From Plasmodiophora brassicae (Eukaryota; Endomyxa: Phytomyxea; Phytomyxea; Plasmodiophorida), in assembly GCA_036867785.1 (NCBI GenBank), contig CP145424.1, positions 248,001-312,000 on the forward strand: 64,000 bases of DNA, given 5' to 3'. Both the position numbers and the translations under genes were made by a program. The notes beneath the pieces are model-generated. The model was not told the DNA's origin. It was given only the letters and a program-made list of their open reading frames with translations, and did no database searches. Position 1 is the stretch's first letter; every line of letters starts with the position of its first letter. Below are positions 1 through 10,738 of this stretch, in pieces.

Positions 1-1138
1 GGTACACAAGCGCCCGTCGTCGGTCCTGATCTGATGGAAAACCGCTGACCGCCCGTATCAGTGCCACGTTCGAATCGAAAACCGAGTTCTCCCAGGAGAA
101 ATGGTTGAGGAAGAAGCGACAGCAGCACATTGTCGAGATTCGCATCCTGCGCCCGACAGCGCTGACCGTATCGCGTATGTACTTGAGCGACGCGAAATCC
201 GATAAGGTCATGGGCATCCGTCCCGACACGCTGGCAATGATCCTTCAGAAGGCGTCCCTGCGGCCCATGTCGCAAGTTCTCGTGCTGGACCAATGCGTTG
301 GCCTCATTGTGGCCTCCGTTGCGGAGCGCCTGGGCGGCTACGGCCGTGTTCTTGCACCGTACTTTACAGGGCCTGGGCCCAATGCCGAATGCGTCAACGC
401 GTTCGGCCTCGACCTATCTATTCAGAACTCGATCGTGCACTTCCCGGCGGCCCTGATGAAAGATGCCTCGATGCAGGACCTGCCTGACGACGACCCTGTT
501 CTCGTCTCCGAATATGTTCACGATGCGTCCAATGTGAACGCGAAAGGGCGTACCAGGTCTGGCATTGGCTCCTCTGTGACCCGAGTCGATGTCTGACTTT
601 GGTATGTGTCGCAGGTATCCTGAAGAGCTGGTTCGGAGATGGCTCGCGAACCAGGTGGAATCAGTCATCATCTGTGCCCGGTTTGACGTGGAATCCGCCA
701 TGTAACGCGCGTACCTGCTGTATTTGGGATGCATCCTCTAAGGTTCGTTGGTCCAGGGACGCATGCCTGCCGATCCTGTGTGGCGGTGGCTCGCTCGTCA
801 TCTACTGCCCGTACCTGGAACCACTGCAGAAGGTCGCTCTCCGGCTTCGACAGTCGAAGCAGGCGATCATGGTCCAGGTGCGACCCCTGTCCCGTTGCAA
901 AGCGGTACCGCGATGAGTATTCATGCCCGCCCTATAGGTGTCGGAGAACTGGTACCGGGAGTACCAAGTGCTGACCAACCGGACGCACCCGACAATGCAG
1001 ATGCATGGCGCCAGCGGTTACATACTATCGGCCATCAAGACTGCCAACCAACTGTCGTCGGGACCGTCGGAGACCCCAGATGAATCTCCCGACGCCAAGA
1101 GGCACAAACCCGACGACATCAATGAACGTGACACCTGA
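1..1138 (+). CDS. TRM6: tRNA (adenine58-N1)-methyltransferase non-catalytic subunit TRM6, 3' part
   Basis: TRM6 (Gcd10 family) partners TRM61 to methylate A58 of tRNA in the nucleus; it is the tRNA-binding, non-catalytic subunit. The visible exons are 1, 62-556, 615-701, 757-877 and 938-1138, separated by introns of 60, 58, 55 and 60 bases. The frame stays open through all joins. Recognisable parts are the family start of the methyltransferase-like half (SATFESKTEFSQEKW), RPDTLAMIL, then DQCVGLIVASVAERLGGYG, and near the end VIYCPYLEPLQKVALRL and SENWYREYQVL. The C-terminal tail is acidic and hydrophilic. The N-terminal RNA-binding half lies outside the window. It runs convergently into the NOSIP gene. 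Family assignment is by remembered motifs, and I am confident of it. Confidence 0.87.
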
Positions 1139-1400
1139 GCGGAGTGTTTCGGCATTCATTCCCATCCGCCTCGAAACTGTACTGCCTGTTTGCACAGCGG
1201 ATGGCCAGTAGTGGGCCTTGTCAAAAAACGTCATCGTTGCCTCGTTGAAGGACCGCCCAGTGCTGCATTGCTCATCTACACGACTGTAGACGTGTGGGTT
1301 CTGTTGACGAAGGCCAGGCTGTCGCGAACCTGCTTCGTACGGAGGGGCATATACTAACGGGCAACGGCAACCGGCGTGAAGCAATCGAGTATGATGTTGT

Positions 1401-2601
1401 TTACCCTTGGAATGCCGGTGTGCTGGTGCGGGCTTGGAGTCTGGCGCCACTGCCAGCGAATCCGGTCGCGCCCCATTCCACCGATCGCTTGACACGCTCG
1501 CCACAGCTGACACATTTCCGCTCCGGTTTCACCAGCGTCTCGAAGCAGGTCTGGAGCATCAGCGCTGTCAGATTCCTCCCATCGGTCCACGACGAACGAA
1601 CCATGTGACCTTGCAGACAACGTGGCCACATGGGCGCGCCCAGACAGTTCGTATCGTTGGCGTCAGGTTTCGCCGACATGACGGACACATGTACCTGCAG
1701 GAATCGTCGCCCGTCTGCCCCGTATCTAGCATTGCACAACCATTGTCAGGAGGGCAGCAACAGGAGTACGATGAGCATTGCTAGTTGACCTGCGTCGCAC
1801 CGATCTGTAAACCGAACCGGGCACAGATGCGATCGTTTCAGCGGCTTCTGGTCCTGGACGCCCAGCGTTCGTCAGCAAAGCCGGGACCGCCCAGCTGTTC
1901 GATTACCTCGGGGCAGCGCGTAACAGTGTCTGGCCGTTCCAGCGATGTTCGCTGCTCGCGTTCCGGTTCACAACTCATGGCGGCTGCCGGCAGCCAGAAG
2001 GCGCGGAGCGCCGGCTTAGTACCCGACGATTGGTTCGCCTCGTTGTCATCACCGGCACATTCGAGCACCACCAGCGACGAATCCGTCTTCTCGAACCTGG
2101 CCCGCAGGTCAGTGGCTGACCCAACATCCACTGGAACCGCTCGTCGCCCACCTCTCGATGCGAGCGATCTCCTCCTCGGTCCTGGCCTGCGCCTCGCGTG
2201 CCGTCTGCTCTCGCAAATCCCGTTCGTACTTCTCTTGCGCTGCCTGATCGAGACGCATCCGCGTTAGTTCGCCGATGCCGACCCGCCTGGGCACACACAA
2301 CCTTGATGGCCTGTTTCTGGTGCAGGAGGTTCTCATAGATGCACTCCTTGCAGAATACGTGCCCTTCGCCGCAGGCACAAGGGTCTTGCGCCTGACACAC
2401 ACAGACGGGTCATTCGACACGGGCAATTATGCAACAGGGTGCCGGCGGCGGCCGTACCGTCTCCAGGCACAACGAGCACGAGTAGGCGCGCTTCTGACTG
2501 TCGCCATCCAGCCGCGCCGTCACCGTGCCGTACTTCAGCGCCTTTCGCTCGCCGTACGAGAAGAACTGTCTGGCCGTCGCGTTCTTCGAATGACGGGGCA
2601 T
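1401..2601 (-). CDS. NOSIP: NOSIP-type E3 ubiquitin ligase (U-box)
   Basis: Exons on the minus strand are 2458-2601, 2302-2391, 2152-2243, 1907-2096, 1801-1853, 1610-1694 and 1401-1550. Their lengths sum to 804 bases, an open frame of 267 aa, close to the family length of about 300. The start MPRHSKNATARQFFSYGERK and the end GATGFAGSGARLQA are characteristic of NOSIP. Between them lie the N-terminal U-box half (CSLCLE ... DPCACGEGHVFCKECIYENLL), a charged coiled coil (REQTAREAQARTEEEIARIE), and a second split RING/U-box (CPEDQKPLKRSHLCPVRF, then YMCPSCRRNL and RPCGHVVC). In animals NOSIP is a nuclear/cytoplasmic E3 ligase and also associates with the spliceosome. The intron between 1695 and 1800 is 106 bases, longer than its neighbours. 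Confidence 0.9.
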
Positions 2602-2801
2602 TGTCAGGTTCGCCACGCGGCGTCGCTGGTCGCGCGCGCCGCTGCGTCGATCGCGAACGCCCGCGCACCTTTCGCGTCGATCTGCGCCCGGCGGACGGAC
2701 GAGGGCCGGGCGCGCACGCGACGCCGCCCAGCGCGATATGTGTGTACTGCCCGTCTGTATTATGCACGCTACATAGGTCGGACAGTGCAGCGCAGCGCCG
2801 T

Positions 2802-3375
2802 TCAGGCGGACTGGATCAGCGAGTACGCCAGGCGCGCGGCCGTGATGACACAGTACAGCTCGCCGAAATGGAACGGGCCGCCCCAGGTACGCGACGTCGT
2901 GGCACGCAGGTACCCGATCGCGAACAGAAGGCGGAACGCGAAGATCCAGAGCCCCTGTAGACGCATCGTTACTTGGACGTCCAGCGGCGTCCGTCCGACG
3001 GTCGCCTTACCGCGATGGCCGTGTACACTGGGTTGTACAGGCCAGACAGCAGGAACACGGGAACGAACATGGCCATGAACTCGACTGGACGACGCACGTT
3101 GTGGTCAACGGGGGCGCGATGCGGCGGCGACGGCGGACACGAGACGTACGGTTGTTCTGGTGGATCCGCTGCGCGCGCATGTAACCGTCGACCTGGTCGG
3201 GCGATAGTTTCAGGTCCTTGATCTCGCTGTCGCGCGGGTACAGCGTCGGCGCCTTGATGTGCGTGCGCATGCGGGCGCGGACGACGATGACCACGAATAT
3301 GACCTGCTGCTGCAGGTACAGGAGCAGGGCGGCGGCCACAACCCAGCCGTACTCCCCATCGACGTTCAACTTCAT
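2802..3375 (-). CDS. MAPEG-family microsomal glutathione S-transferase (MGST3-like)
   Basis: Three exons (3150-3375, 3011-3084, 2802-2954) join in frame to 150 aa, the usual MAPEG length. The protein begins MKLNVDGEYGWV, followed by a first membrane helix (VVAAALLLYLQQQVIFVVIVV). A basic cytosolic loop comes next, then the family signature RIHQNNLEFMAMFVPVFLL, which is completed only after splicing the 65-base intron. Two further helices follow, with an IGYLRATTSRTWGGPFHF loop. MAPEG enzymes are four-helix ER or outer mitochondrial membrane proteins that conjugate glutathione or reduce lipid peroxides. Only the family is clear; MGST3 is the best match by the HQN-x-E motif. It is transcribed in the same direction as NOSIP, with about 200 bases between them. 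Confidence 0.85.
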
Positions 3376-3624
3376 GGTCACGGCCGATCGATCCCCCTCC
3401 CGTCCCCGGCACCCGAACGCCTCCACAAAAATGCGTCGGTCAGCGCCGTCGAGAAGCGCGCGACTCACGAGGAGGAACAGTCGGGGGCGCGTGAGTGGCG
3501 CACAAAAATACAACAGTGGCGTTGTATTGGAATGGTGCGGCACGTTTTGTTTTGCGGTGTGTCGAACGTTCAGTCAGGGGCGGGCCTTGGCGATGGGCGC
3601 TGGATGGGGACGGGTGAGCGTGTG

Positions 3625-6077
3625 TCAGAAGTGCACGTCCGCCGGTAGACGAGCGCCAATGAGCGTACGCCTGCTGCGTCGGCAGGCGATGACGACGCCG
3701 ATTGCGATGGCGGCGAGGACGGCGACGCCGGCGGCGATGATGGCGGCGATGGTGATGGTCGGCCGTTTCGGCGGTTCCTGTAACAAGCGGCCGATCAGGT
3801 ATCGTCTGCTGCTGGATTGCGGGTGTTTGTGCCTACCGTGACAGTCTGTGGTGCAGTCGTGCGGGATGAACGGGCGCTCGGTTGTGCCGCTGGCCGGCTT
3901 GGCAGGCCCGAGAGCGCCAGGGCGCCAGCCGTGGAGGCAGCGGCCACACCGCCGACAACCATGGCCTTCTGCATGACAGTGGAACGCTGCCACGCCCTTT
4001 TCCCGTTGGCAAGGAAGTCGGGAACCTTGACCTGCTTCTTGATCGGTGCCGCCGGTTTCTTGAAACCCGGCAGGCTCGACCTCCATGGCATCGATCGCCC
4101 AGTCCAGGAATGCGTCTGCGTCAGCGTCTTCAGGTGGGGCGCCACAAGGTACGCCACGATGCCCGCTTTCATGGCGTTCGACTGCTTGGAAATCGTGTTC
4201 TGATTGGCCCGGACGCTTTCTTTGATGCGCTCGGCGTTGGTCTGGATGATGCGCAGTTCGTTTGTCATCTCTGAGGTCGCGTTCTTGATCGCGCCGACCA
4301 TATGGCCCGCCGTTTTCGTGATCTCCTGCTTGCTGGCGCGGACATCGTCGGTGATGCGTCCCGCCATCTTGTTGATGCTGGTCAGCTGCCCAGATATCGT
4401 TCGATTCACGCTCTGGAACGCATTGCCGAGTTCGTTGCTCTTCGTCTCGATCGTTTCTCGGTTGGCAACTTCGATGCGTCCGGCTTCTTTCTTGATGCTG
4501 CTCAGTTCATTTGTTATCTGTGAGGTCGCGTCCTTGATCGCATCGTCCAACCGAGACGCCGTCTTCGCGATCTCCTTCTTGTTGTCGACGACATTGCCGT
4601 CGATACGTCCCGTCACCTTCGTGATACTGCTCAGCCGCCCACATATTGTTCGATTCACACTCTGGATCGCGTTGTGCAATAGTTTGCTCTTGGTTTCGAT
4701 CGCCCGTTGGTTGGCTTCGACTCCGTTTTTGACGTACTCGGTTTCGATCTTGATGCTGTTCACTGCACGTGTCATCTCTGAGGTCGCGTTCTTGATCGAG
4801 CCGTCCAACTGCTTGCGCGTTTCCGTGAACGCCTGATTGCTGCCGGCGACATTGTCGGCGATCGTTTTCGTCATCTCCTTGATGTCGCTCAGTCGCCCAA
4901 GTACTGTTCGATTCACGTCCTGGATCGCAATCTCGAGTTTGTTCCCGATCGTGCCTTGGCTGGCCGTGATCCTTTCCTCGATGCGTTTGGTTTCGGTCTG
5001 GATGCGGCTCAGCTCACGTTTCATCTCTGAGGTCGCATCCTTGATCGAACCGTCCAACTCGTTCGCCCTTTCCATGATTTCCTGCTTGCTGCCGGTGACC
5101 TTGTCGTCGATCCTTTCCGTCATCTCCTTGATGTCGCTCAGTCGCCCAAGTACTGTTCGATTCACGCCCTGGATCGCAATCTCGAGTTTCTTCCCGATCG
5201 TGTCTTGGCTGGCCGTGATGCTTTCCTTGATGAGTCCGGTTTCGGTCTGGATGCGGCTCAGTTCACGTTTCATCTCTGAGGCCGCGTTCGTGATCGAACC
5301 GTCCAACTCGTTCGCCCTTTCCATGATTTCCTTCTTGCTGCCGATGACCTTGTCGTCGATACTTTTCGTCATCGTCTTGATGGCTGTCAGATTCCCATAT
5401 ATCGGTTTATGCAGGGCCGCTATCTGGTGGTAGAGGTTTTCGCTCGCGGTAATGATCATCTGTTGACTGTTCCTGACGCCGTCATTGATGTCCTGGATTG
5501 TGGTATTGATCCTGATGACGTCAGCTCTTGTCGTTCTGACCGCATTCATTGTGACGCGCTGCAACTCTGAACTCCACCGACGTTGGGCGTCTTTGAACCT
5601 CTGGGTTACTGGATCGAGATCTACCGCCACGCCTTCCTCTGCTGCGCCGCCATCCCTCTTTTCCCACAGTCGTCTTCGTTGTTGTACAGTCAGAGCGAGG
5701 TCCTATGACATGAACCGGCGTACGTACCTGTACTGGTCTAACATCTTGAATGGCCTATGCCATACTGGTTTCGCCACTGTGCCATTCAGCTTGCCCTCCT
5801 CTCGTTGTACAAGCACATCCGCCTGGTCGCCAAGTGCCCTCAAGAGTTCCTCGAATGTTTTCGCGTCGCCATCAGGTGGGTGTGAGGCCAACACTGCTGC
5901 AGCCTTATGCACGAGTGTCAAGGCTGCCCTGTCACAGCTGTCAACATCGGCAACGCGCAGGAGATCGGCCGCGTAATCCTGGCATGCTGCGGCCATGCGG
6001 ATGTACGCTTTCTGGTCGACTTCACTCATGGCCACAACGCACGCCCCTGCTAGGGCAAACACTGTCCATGCCAACAT
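3625..6077 (-). CDS. Large type I membrane protein with repeated extracellular coiled coil (paralogue A)
   Basis: Exons 5728-6077, 3837-5673 and 3625-3777 (introns of 54 and 59 bases) give 779 aa. The start at 6077 yields a signal peptide (MLAWTVFALAGACVVAMS). Residues of about 20-120 hold a short globular part with paired cysteines. Most of the rest is coiled coil built from about five diverged units of roughly 83 aa. Most units contain an NRT sequon, so glycosylation outside the cell is likely. The last exon supplies a membrane helix (ITIAAIIAAGVAVLAAIAIG) and a short basic tail (CRRSRRTLIGARLPADVHF). The layout is shared with the gene at 8570-10144, its paralogue. I do not recognise a named family. 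A surface adhesin or wall-spanning sensor would fit the architecture, but that is inference. Confidence 0.72.
4370..5400 (-). repeat. In-frame tandem repeats of about 249 bases inside coiled-coil gene A
   Basis: Each unit encodes about 83 aa with a VNRT-x-x-G-R/Q-L start, a DGSI or DAIK centre and an EMKRELSRIQTE-type helix. The two units lying at about 4860-5390 are the most alike, which suggests recent duplication. The others have diverged. Confidence 0.7.
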
Positions 6078-6188
6078 GCCGCTGCCGAACGTCCTCACAA
6101 TTTCCGAATGAACCGTCCCGCAGACGGATGTCTCGTGTTCCTGGTCCTATTCTAGGTCCACCAATAGTGCACTTGTTTGGTTCGAAGG

Positions 6189-6250
6189 TTGTATTTATAG
6201 GTTCGCCCGTTGTATTTATAGGTTCGCCCGTTGTATTTATAGGTTCGTCG
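6189..6250 (-). promoter_or_regulatory. Tandem TATA-box array upstream of gene A
   Basis: Three copies of a 21-base unit containing TATAAATACAA (read on the minus strand) lie 110-175 bases before the start codon of the minus-strand gene at 6077. A longer array of the same motif sits in the same place before the paralogue at 10144. TATAAATA is a good TATA box, so these are either repeated promoter cores or a minisatellite that grew from one. Which copy is used cannot be told from sequence. Confidence 0.55.
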
Positions 6251-6354
6251 CCAATGTGTCGGTCCTTCGTTAAGTCGTATAGCACGGGCACTGAGCCCTT
6301 GGCGAACCTAGTGGTGCAAATTGCCGGGGCCGCCGGCGCCAACTGTCCACCCTA

Positions 6355-6375
6355 GGGGGGAGGGGGGGGGGGGGG
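6355..6375. repeat. Poly-G tract
   Basis: Twenty of 21 bases are G. It lies at the distal edge of the upstream region of gene A and could form a quadruplex, or could be an assembly-prone homopolymer. Confidence 0.9.
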
Positions 6376-6529
6376 TCACTAAATCAGGGACGTCTCCGAC
6401 TATGCAGAGCAAACTGCCCATTGTCGCCTGATGTGCCTACGCATGCCTCTGCTCGTTTACTGGGTGGCGCACCCACGCCCGACATAACGCGGACGGCGCC
6501 AGTACCCCAGTGTCAGGGCGGCATTAGAA

Positions 6530-7793
6530 CAGCATATCGTATCATGTCGGATGGCGCTGCTTGGCGTTTGCTCTGGATGCCATACGAAGCGCGGCGCACG
6601 CGACCAAGAAGGCGGCCTCGAGTATCAGCAGCGGCGCCCAGGTCGTGTGGACCCAGACCCGGGGCTGCTGGCGGGCGGCGACGACAGCGCTGGGCCCCAG
6701 CCACATGGTTCGCTGCGACTGGTGCAGCAGGCGCCCCAGGCCATCGCGCAAGTCAGCCAGCTCGCGCATGATGGCGTACGTCGGGCTTGGGCCTCAGGAT
6801 CTCCCCACCAGATGCACCGGTCGCGACCGGGTCCTCTGCGTCTGGTGCAGTACCTGGACCTCGACGTGCTCGGCTCGCTGCAACGGCCCGCTTCATCATC
6901 GCGCTCATGGTGTCTCGCCAATACAAGGCTGCTCAACGTGACGTCAAGACGGCGTTTTCGACGCGGCACTTGAGGACGACATCCTTGTCGAGCAACCTCA
7001 TGAGGGCACGGCTGATTCCGCTCATCCATCCTGGGTTTGGCGCCTACGCAAGAGCATCTACGGCCCGGCACAAGCCCAGCTCCAGTGGTTCACGCTCCTG
7101 GTTACGACGCTTCTGTGGATACGAGCAGTGCCCACCGGAAAATCGCGCATCTTCATCGTTGTGATCGTCGACGACCTGGCAATCGTCATCAGTTCACCTC
7201 GACTGATGGGCTGGCATCGTCAGCAGTAAATTCAAGACAACCGGACGCGAGACCTTGACCTGGCTTGTCGGTGTCAAGGTCCAGGGCGGTGCACTGGGGA
7301 GGTTACACTGAGCCAAGAGGCGTACGTGAACACCTTGCTGACCCGGTGCACAATGAACAACTGCAAGGGGGTCTCGACGCCAATGGATCCGGGACTAAGA
7401 TTAAACTCATCTACGCTATGAACGCGACCCGTCCAGACATCGTCTATGCTGTCAGCCAACTGGCTAGGTAGGTACAGCATCACCCATTGTAGGGCGGCGA
7501 AGCGCGTCCTACAATATCTGGCAGCAACCAAGACCGTCGGCTCAAAGTTCACCCAGAGCAAAGAGGAGCGCGCTCGGGTTGGGCAGGCTGTCTGGACACA
7601 TGACGATAGACTACAGGATTCGTTTGCATTTTCGACACCAACGCGATGCTTGGGACGTCCACCTTCACTTGGACGGGCCAGTGCCCCTCTATCCACCCGT
7701 GGTGTCGTCGAACGCCGCGTCCATCGTCGCCAGGTGCACCACCCACACGAGCATCCTTCTGCCTCGATCGGACGTTGGCGGGCCCATTGCGTA
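6530..7793 (-). pseudogene. Broken second copy of the two-TM membrane gene at 10739-11395, interrupted by a copia fossil
   Basis: The stretch 6530-6886 matches 10741-11105, the 3' half of the intact gene, nearly base for base. The stretch from about 7640 to 7793 matches 11240-11395, its 5' end including MGPPTSDRGRRM. The middle of the host gene (about 130 bases) is missing and is replaced by retrotransposon sequence. Small indels in both halves also break the frame. The copy is therefore dead. It belongs to the segmental duplication that also made coiled-coil genes A and B. Confidence 0.8.
6886..7645 (+). mobile_element. Fossil Ty1/copia pol fragment (reverse transcriptase to RNase H)
   Basis: Translated pieces match copia-type pol in the right order: a DVKTAF block near 6940, a VDDLAIV block near 7165, a WLVGVKV block near 7262, ATRPDIVYAVSQLAR near 7420-7470, and an AAKRVLQYL block near 7495. 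Only an internal part is present; no LTRs, gag or integrase are seen. It is broken, with several frame disruptions (at least about five). It sits inside a duplicated host gene, so it inserted, or was captured, after that duplication. It is old enough to be well decayed. Confidence 0.78.
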
Positions 7794-7994
7794 AAATGGT
7801 GGCGGGCGCGGCGACGACGGCGCCGTGCCGCAAGTTGGCCTGCGAGATCCAGGCCTGCCTCGCCCAGCACGGGGTACACGTACGGCCGACCATCGCCCCG
7901 TCCCGATTGACTCACCGCGCCCGGACAGTACCGCGAGGATCGCTGTCGGGACGTCATCCGCCTCTGGAAGGCCTGCATGGCGCGCGCCGACCAA

Positions 7995-8240
7995 CACCAC
8001 CACCAGCAGCACCAGCAGCAGCAGCAGCAGCAGTCGCCGTCATCACCATCACCACCACGTACACAATCGTAATACTGGTGCCCATATGCCGAATCGTCGT
8101 GAGTCATGGCCCCGGGTCCGGATGTTCGACATGTGTCGATGCTCGCCGCCGGCAACAGCACGCCTGGCAAACGCGCGTCGTCGTTGTGCGAACACCATGG
8201 CGACGATCGCGCCAGCAGCAGCAGCAACAGCAGCAGCACC
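7995..8240 (+). repeat. CAG-rich simple repeats
   Basis: Two CAG-rich runs, at about 8000-8034 and 8208-8240, lie in the duplicated upstream region of the 11593 gene. The matching place at 11608-11620 has only four CAG units, so the run has expanded or contracted since duplication. Confidence 0.75.
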
Positions 8241-8310
8241 AGGCGTGGAGGCAGCGGCCACACCGCCGACAACCATGGCCTTCTGCATGACGGGTGAACA
8301 CTTCGCCTCG
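8180..8310. pseudogene. Chimeric duplication junction: start of the 11593 gene joined to an antisense piece of coiled-coil gene A
   Basis: Positions up to about 8220 match 11240-11610, including the ATGGCGACGATCGCGC start of the helical-repeat gene at 11593. Directly after the CAG run, bases 8240-8310 match 3930-3990, the C-terminal part of gene A, whose minus-strand product reads KAMVVGGVAAAS. No reading frame makes sense across the join. It marks the seam between two tandem copies of the block. The rest of 8311-8569 holds no gene I can support. Confidence 0.7.
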
Positions 8311-8569
8311 ATCGTCCCGAGGGCGGCGACCATGGTCGGGCGCGAAGCGCACCGCTGGTTTGATGGATTGTGCCCAGAGCAACCGGACGCGATCCGGGCG
8401 GCAGTGATCTGTTCATGCACGTACGTGCATCGGCGAGCTGAACTACACGAAACCGCCTAGTATCCAGTACGATCCATCTCATTGGGTCCCCTCGTTGTAT
8501 GCGTGTATTGACCCCCACAGGCGGTGCCGCGTGCGACTCGATGGCCATGTTCTCGGGTTGGGAGGACAA

Positions 8570-10144
8570 TCACAGCTGGAGATCGTCCATCGGTTGCTCG
8601 ACGGCCATGGCGACCGTCTGCTTGCGGCGTCGGCGGTAGCGCGCCCCGGCGACCGACAGCGCGACGACAAGAGCAACGGCGACGCAGGCGATGACGGCGA
8701 TGGTACTGGCGACCGGGGCCGTCCGTTTCTGCGACGACGCGCACGCGTTAGGTACACGTATCCCGCCGTCATTCGACCATAACCCTTACCGTCGTGTTCG
8801 CCTGTGTAGATGCTGGGGACGGGCGAGGACTCGGTTTCTGCACGCGCCAGCTTGGGGGCAGCCCATTGAACGCCATGGCGCCAGCAATCGACGCGGCGGC
8901 AACGCCCCCCGCGAACATCGCCTTCTGCGCAGCAGTCGAACGCTGACGCGTCTTCTTCTCGTTGGCGGCAATCGACGGGGTCTTGACGGCACGCTTCGCG
9001 ATGGCCGCTGTCAGCCACGTCGCCGCCACGTCGGCTTGATGAGTCGGTCCGGCGAGGGAAGCGAGGAGACCAGCGACTTCACTTTCGGTGACGCCAGGTA
9101 CGCCAGAGCGAGGACGTTGATGACGTTCAGGCGCTTGGAAACGCGAATCGCTTGTTCCTGCTGCTGATGCAGCCCGTCGCGCTCGGCCGCGATTTGCTTG
9201 ACGCGAACGTCCATCGGGCGCGTCTCCTGCGTAACGACACTCCTCACGGTTGTGGCCAGTCTTTCAACGATCGCCTGGATCTCCTCGTCGGTTCTGTTGC
9301 TGCTTTGATCAGTCCCTTCGGTAACGGGGGCCCCGGCCTGCCGGGCCTTCGACGGAAGGGCGTGGCTCTCCTTCGTCAAGTTCTTCATTTGCTCAATGAC
9401 CTCCTTCATCTCTTCCAGGCCCAGTTTCACGCCATTGATCTCGTTCTTGACGCTGCCGACACTTTCGTCGTTCCGCCGTGCTTCCTTCTGCATGGTCGCC
9501 AACGCTTCGGAGTGCCTCTCCGCCGAATCGCTCATCTTCCGGACCAAGACGTTAACGTTCTCCAGTCTACCATCCATCGTCTTGGCTGTGACGTCCTGAA
9601 TCTCCTTCTTGGTTGCATTGGCGTATTGCTCGATCCAACTCTTCAACTCCATCGTGGCCTTCCCTCTGCCCACATCGCCGTTGTTCTCGATTTGTTCGAG
9701 GCTGCGTTTCCGATCCTTGCAAAGGGCCAGGGACAGTGCCAACCGACTGCGCACATCGACTACGCCGTTTCTCCGATTGCCTTGCTTCGCAATGTACACG
9801 CCGATCTGCCCAAGTAGTCCATCAGCATCGTAGAACGGGCCGGTCCAGAAACGCGAAGATCGATCGGCCAGAGTGCGTGCTCGGTCCGTGAACCGCTGCG
9901 TATCCTTCTCGGCACTTGTCATGTCCGTCATATCCATAATCGCATTGGCTTGGGTTCTCGTGGTATCCAGCTCTTTGTCGCTGAACAGCTCGCTGGCAGT
10001 ACTGGAGACGTCGGCCAGATAACGAACGCAGTCCACAAGGTCGATGCAGTCTCTGGCGGCTTCGTGGTACACGGCCAGATCAGAATTGGGCGCGCCAATG
10101 GCTCCGCACGCTGCGAGCAGAGCAAGAACGACCCATCTCCCCAT
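8570..10144 (-). CDS. Type I membrane coiled-coil protein (paralogue B), apparent frameshift near 9030
   Basis: The start at 10144 gives a signal peptide (MGRWVVLALLAACGAIGA). The N-terminal domain aligns with gene A (x-AARDCIDLVDCVRYLADVSS). About 280 residues of charged coiled coil follow, shorter than in A and without the regular repeats. The frame open from 10144 ends near 9011. The conserved end (RQRSTAAQKAMFAGGVAAAS) continues in another frame from about 9030, one base out, and no intron of plausible size fits there. A 61-base intron (8729-8789) then leads to the last exon: a membrane helix (IAVIACVAVALVVALSV), RRRRK and the end DDLQL. It could be a recent pseudogene, a sequence error, or a real gene with an unseen feature. 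Function is unknown. Confidence 0.62.
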
Positions 10145-10255
10145 GATGACGACCCCGTACATCATCCAGCTCCACAAATCGGAAATGACGGCGCGGCGTA
10201 CGGATTCCCACCCCAAGTCGTCGGGTTCCAATTACATGCCTGTGCGCACAATTCA

Positions 10256-10440
10256 TCGTCGTCGTTGTATTTATAGGCACCGCCGTTGTATTTACAGGTC
10301 CATCGTTATATTTATAGGCTCGTCGTTTTATTTATAGGTTCGTCGTTGTATTTATAGGTTCGTTGTTGTATTGGTTTATAGGTTCGTCGTTGTATCTGCA
10401 GGCTCGTCGTTGCATCGGTTATAGGTCCATCGCTGGATGT
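10256..10440 (-). promoter_or_regulatory. Long tandem TATA-box array upstream of gene B
   Basis: About nine degenerate units of 18-22 bases, most carrying TATAAATA or a variant on the minus strand, lie 110-300 bases before the start codon at 10144. The flank beyond it (10480-10560) resembles 6270-6350 beside gene A, so the two upstream regions are copies with different repeat numbers. The rest of 10145-10738 contains no gene I can support. Confidence 0.55.
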
Positions 10441-10738
10441 GTAGGTCCCTCGTTTCTGTATGCCTCGGTTCGCAGGAGCGTACGACCAACACGGGCGGTG
10501 ATCAACGATTGGCGAACCCAGTGGCGCAGGTTGCCGTCGGCGTCACCGGCGCCAACTGCCCGCCTTTGGCATTTCGGTACATCGGCGACGTCTGGGCCGA
10601 CTGTACAGAGCACACTGCCATCTTCGTTCATTGCCGACTGCAGTGGAAGCGACTGCGCATGCCCTCCTGAATTCGTTTAGTGAGCCGCACGCACGCCCGA
10701 CGTAACGCCGCCGGCGCCACTCCAGTGTCGGGACGGCA

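Noticed and set aside
6022-6342. Minus-strand frame reading repeated PINTT sequons
   Set aside because: The repeats are the translated TATA array, and their number and phase differ at the paralogous site, so they are more likely regulatory or minisatellite DNA.
7274-8569. A 431-codon open frame on the minus strand
   Set aside because: It runs antisense across the copia fossil, the CAG repeats and the duplicated promoter. Its product is Cys/Arg/Leu runs from repeat translation, with no motif, so it is a chance frame in GC-rich DNA.
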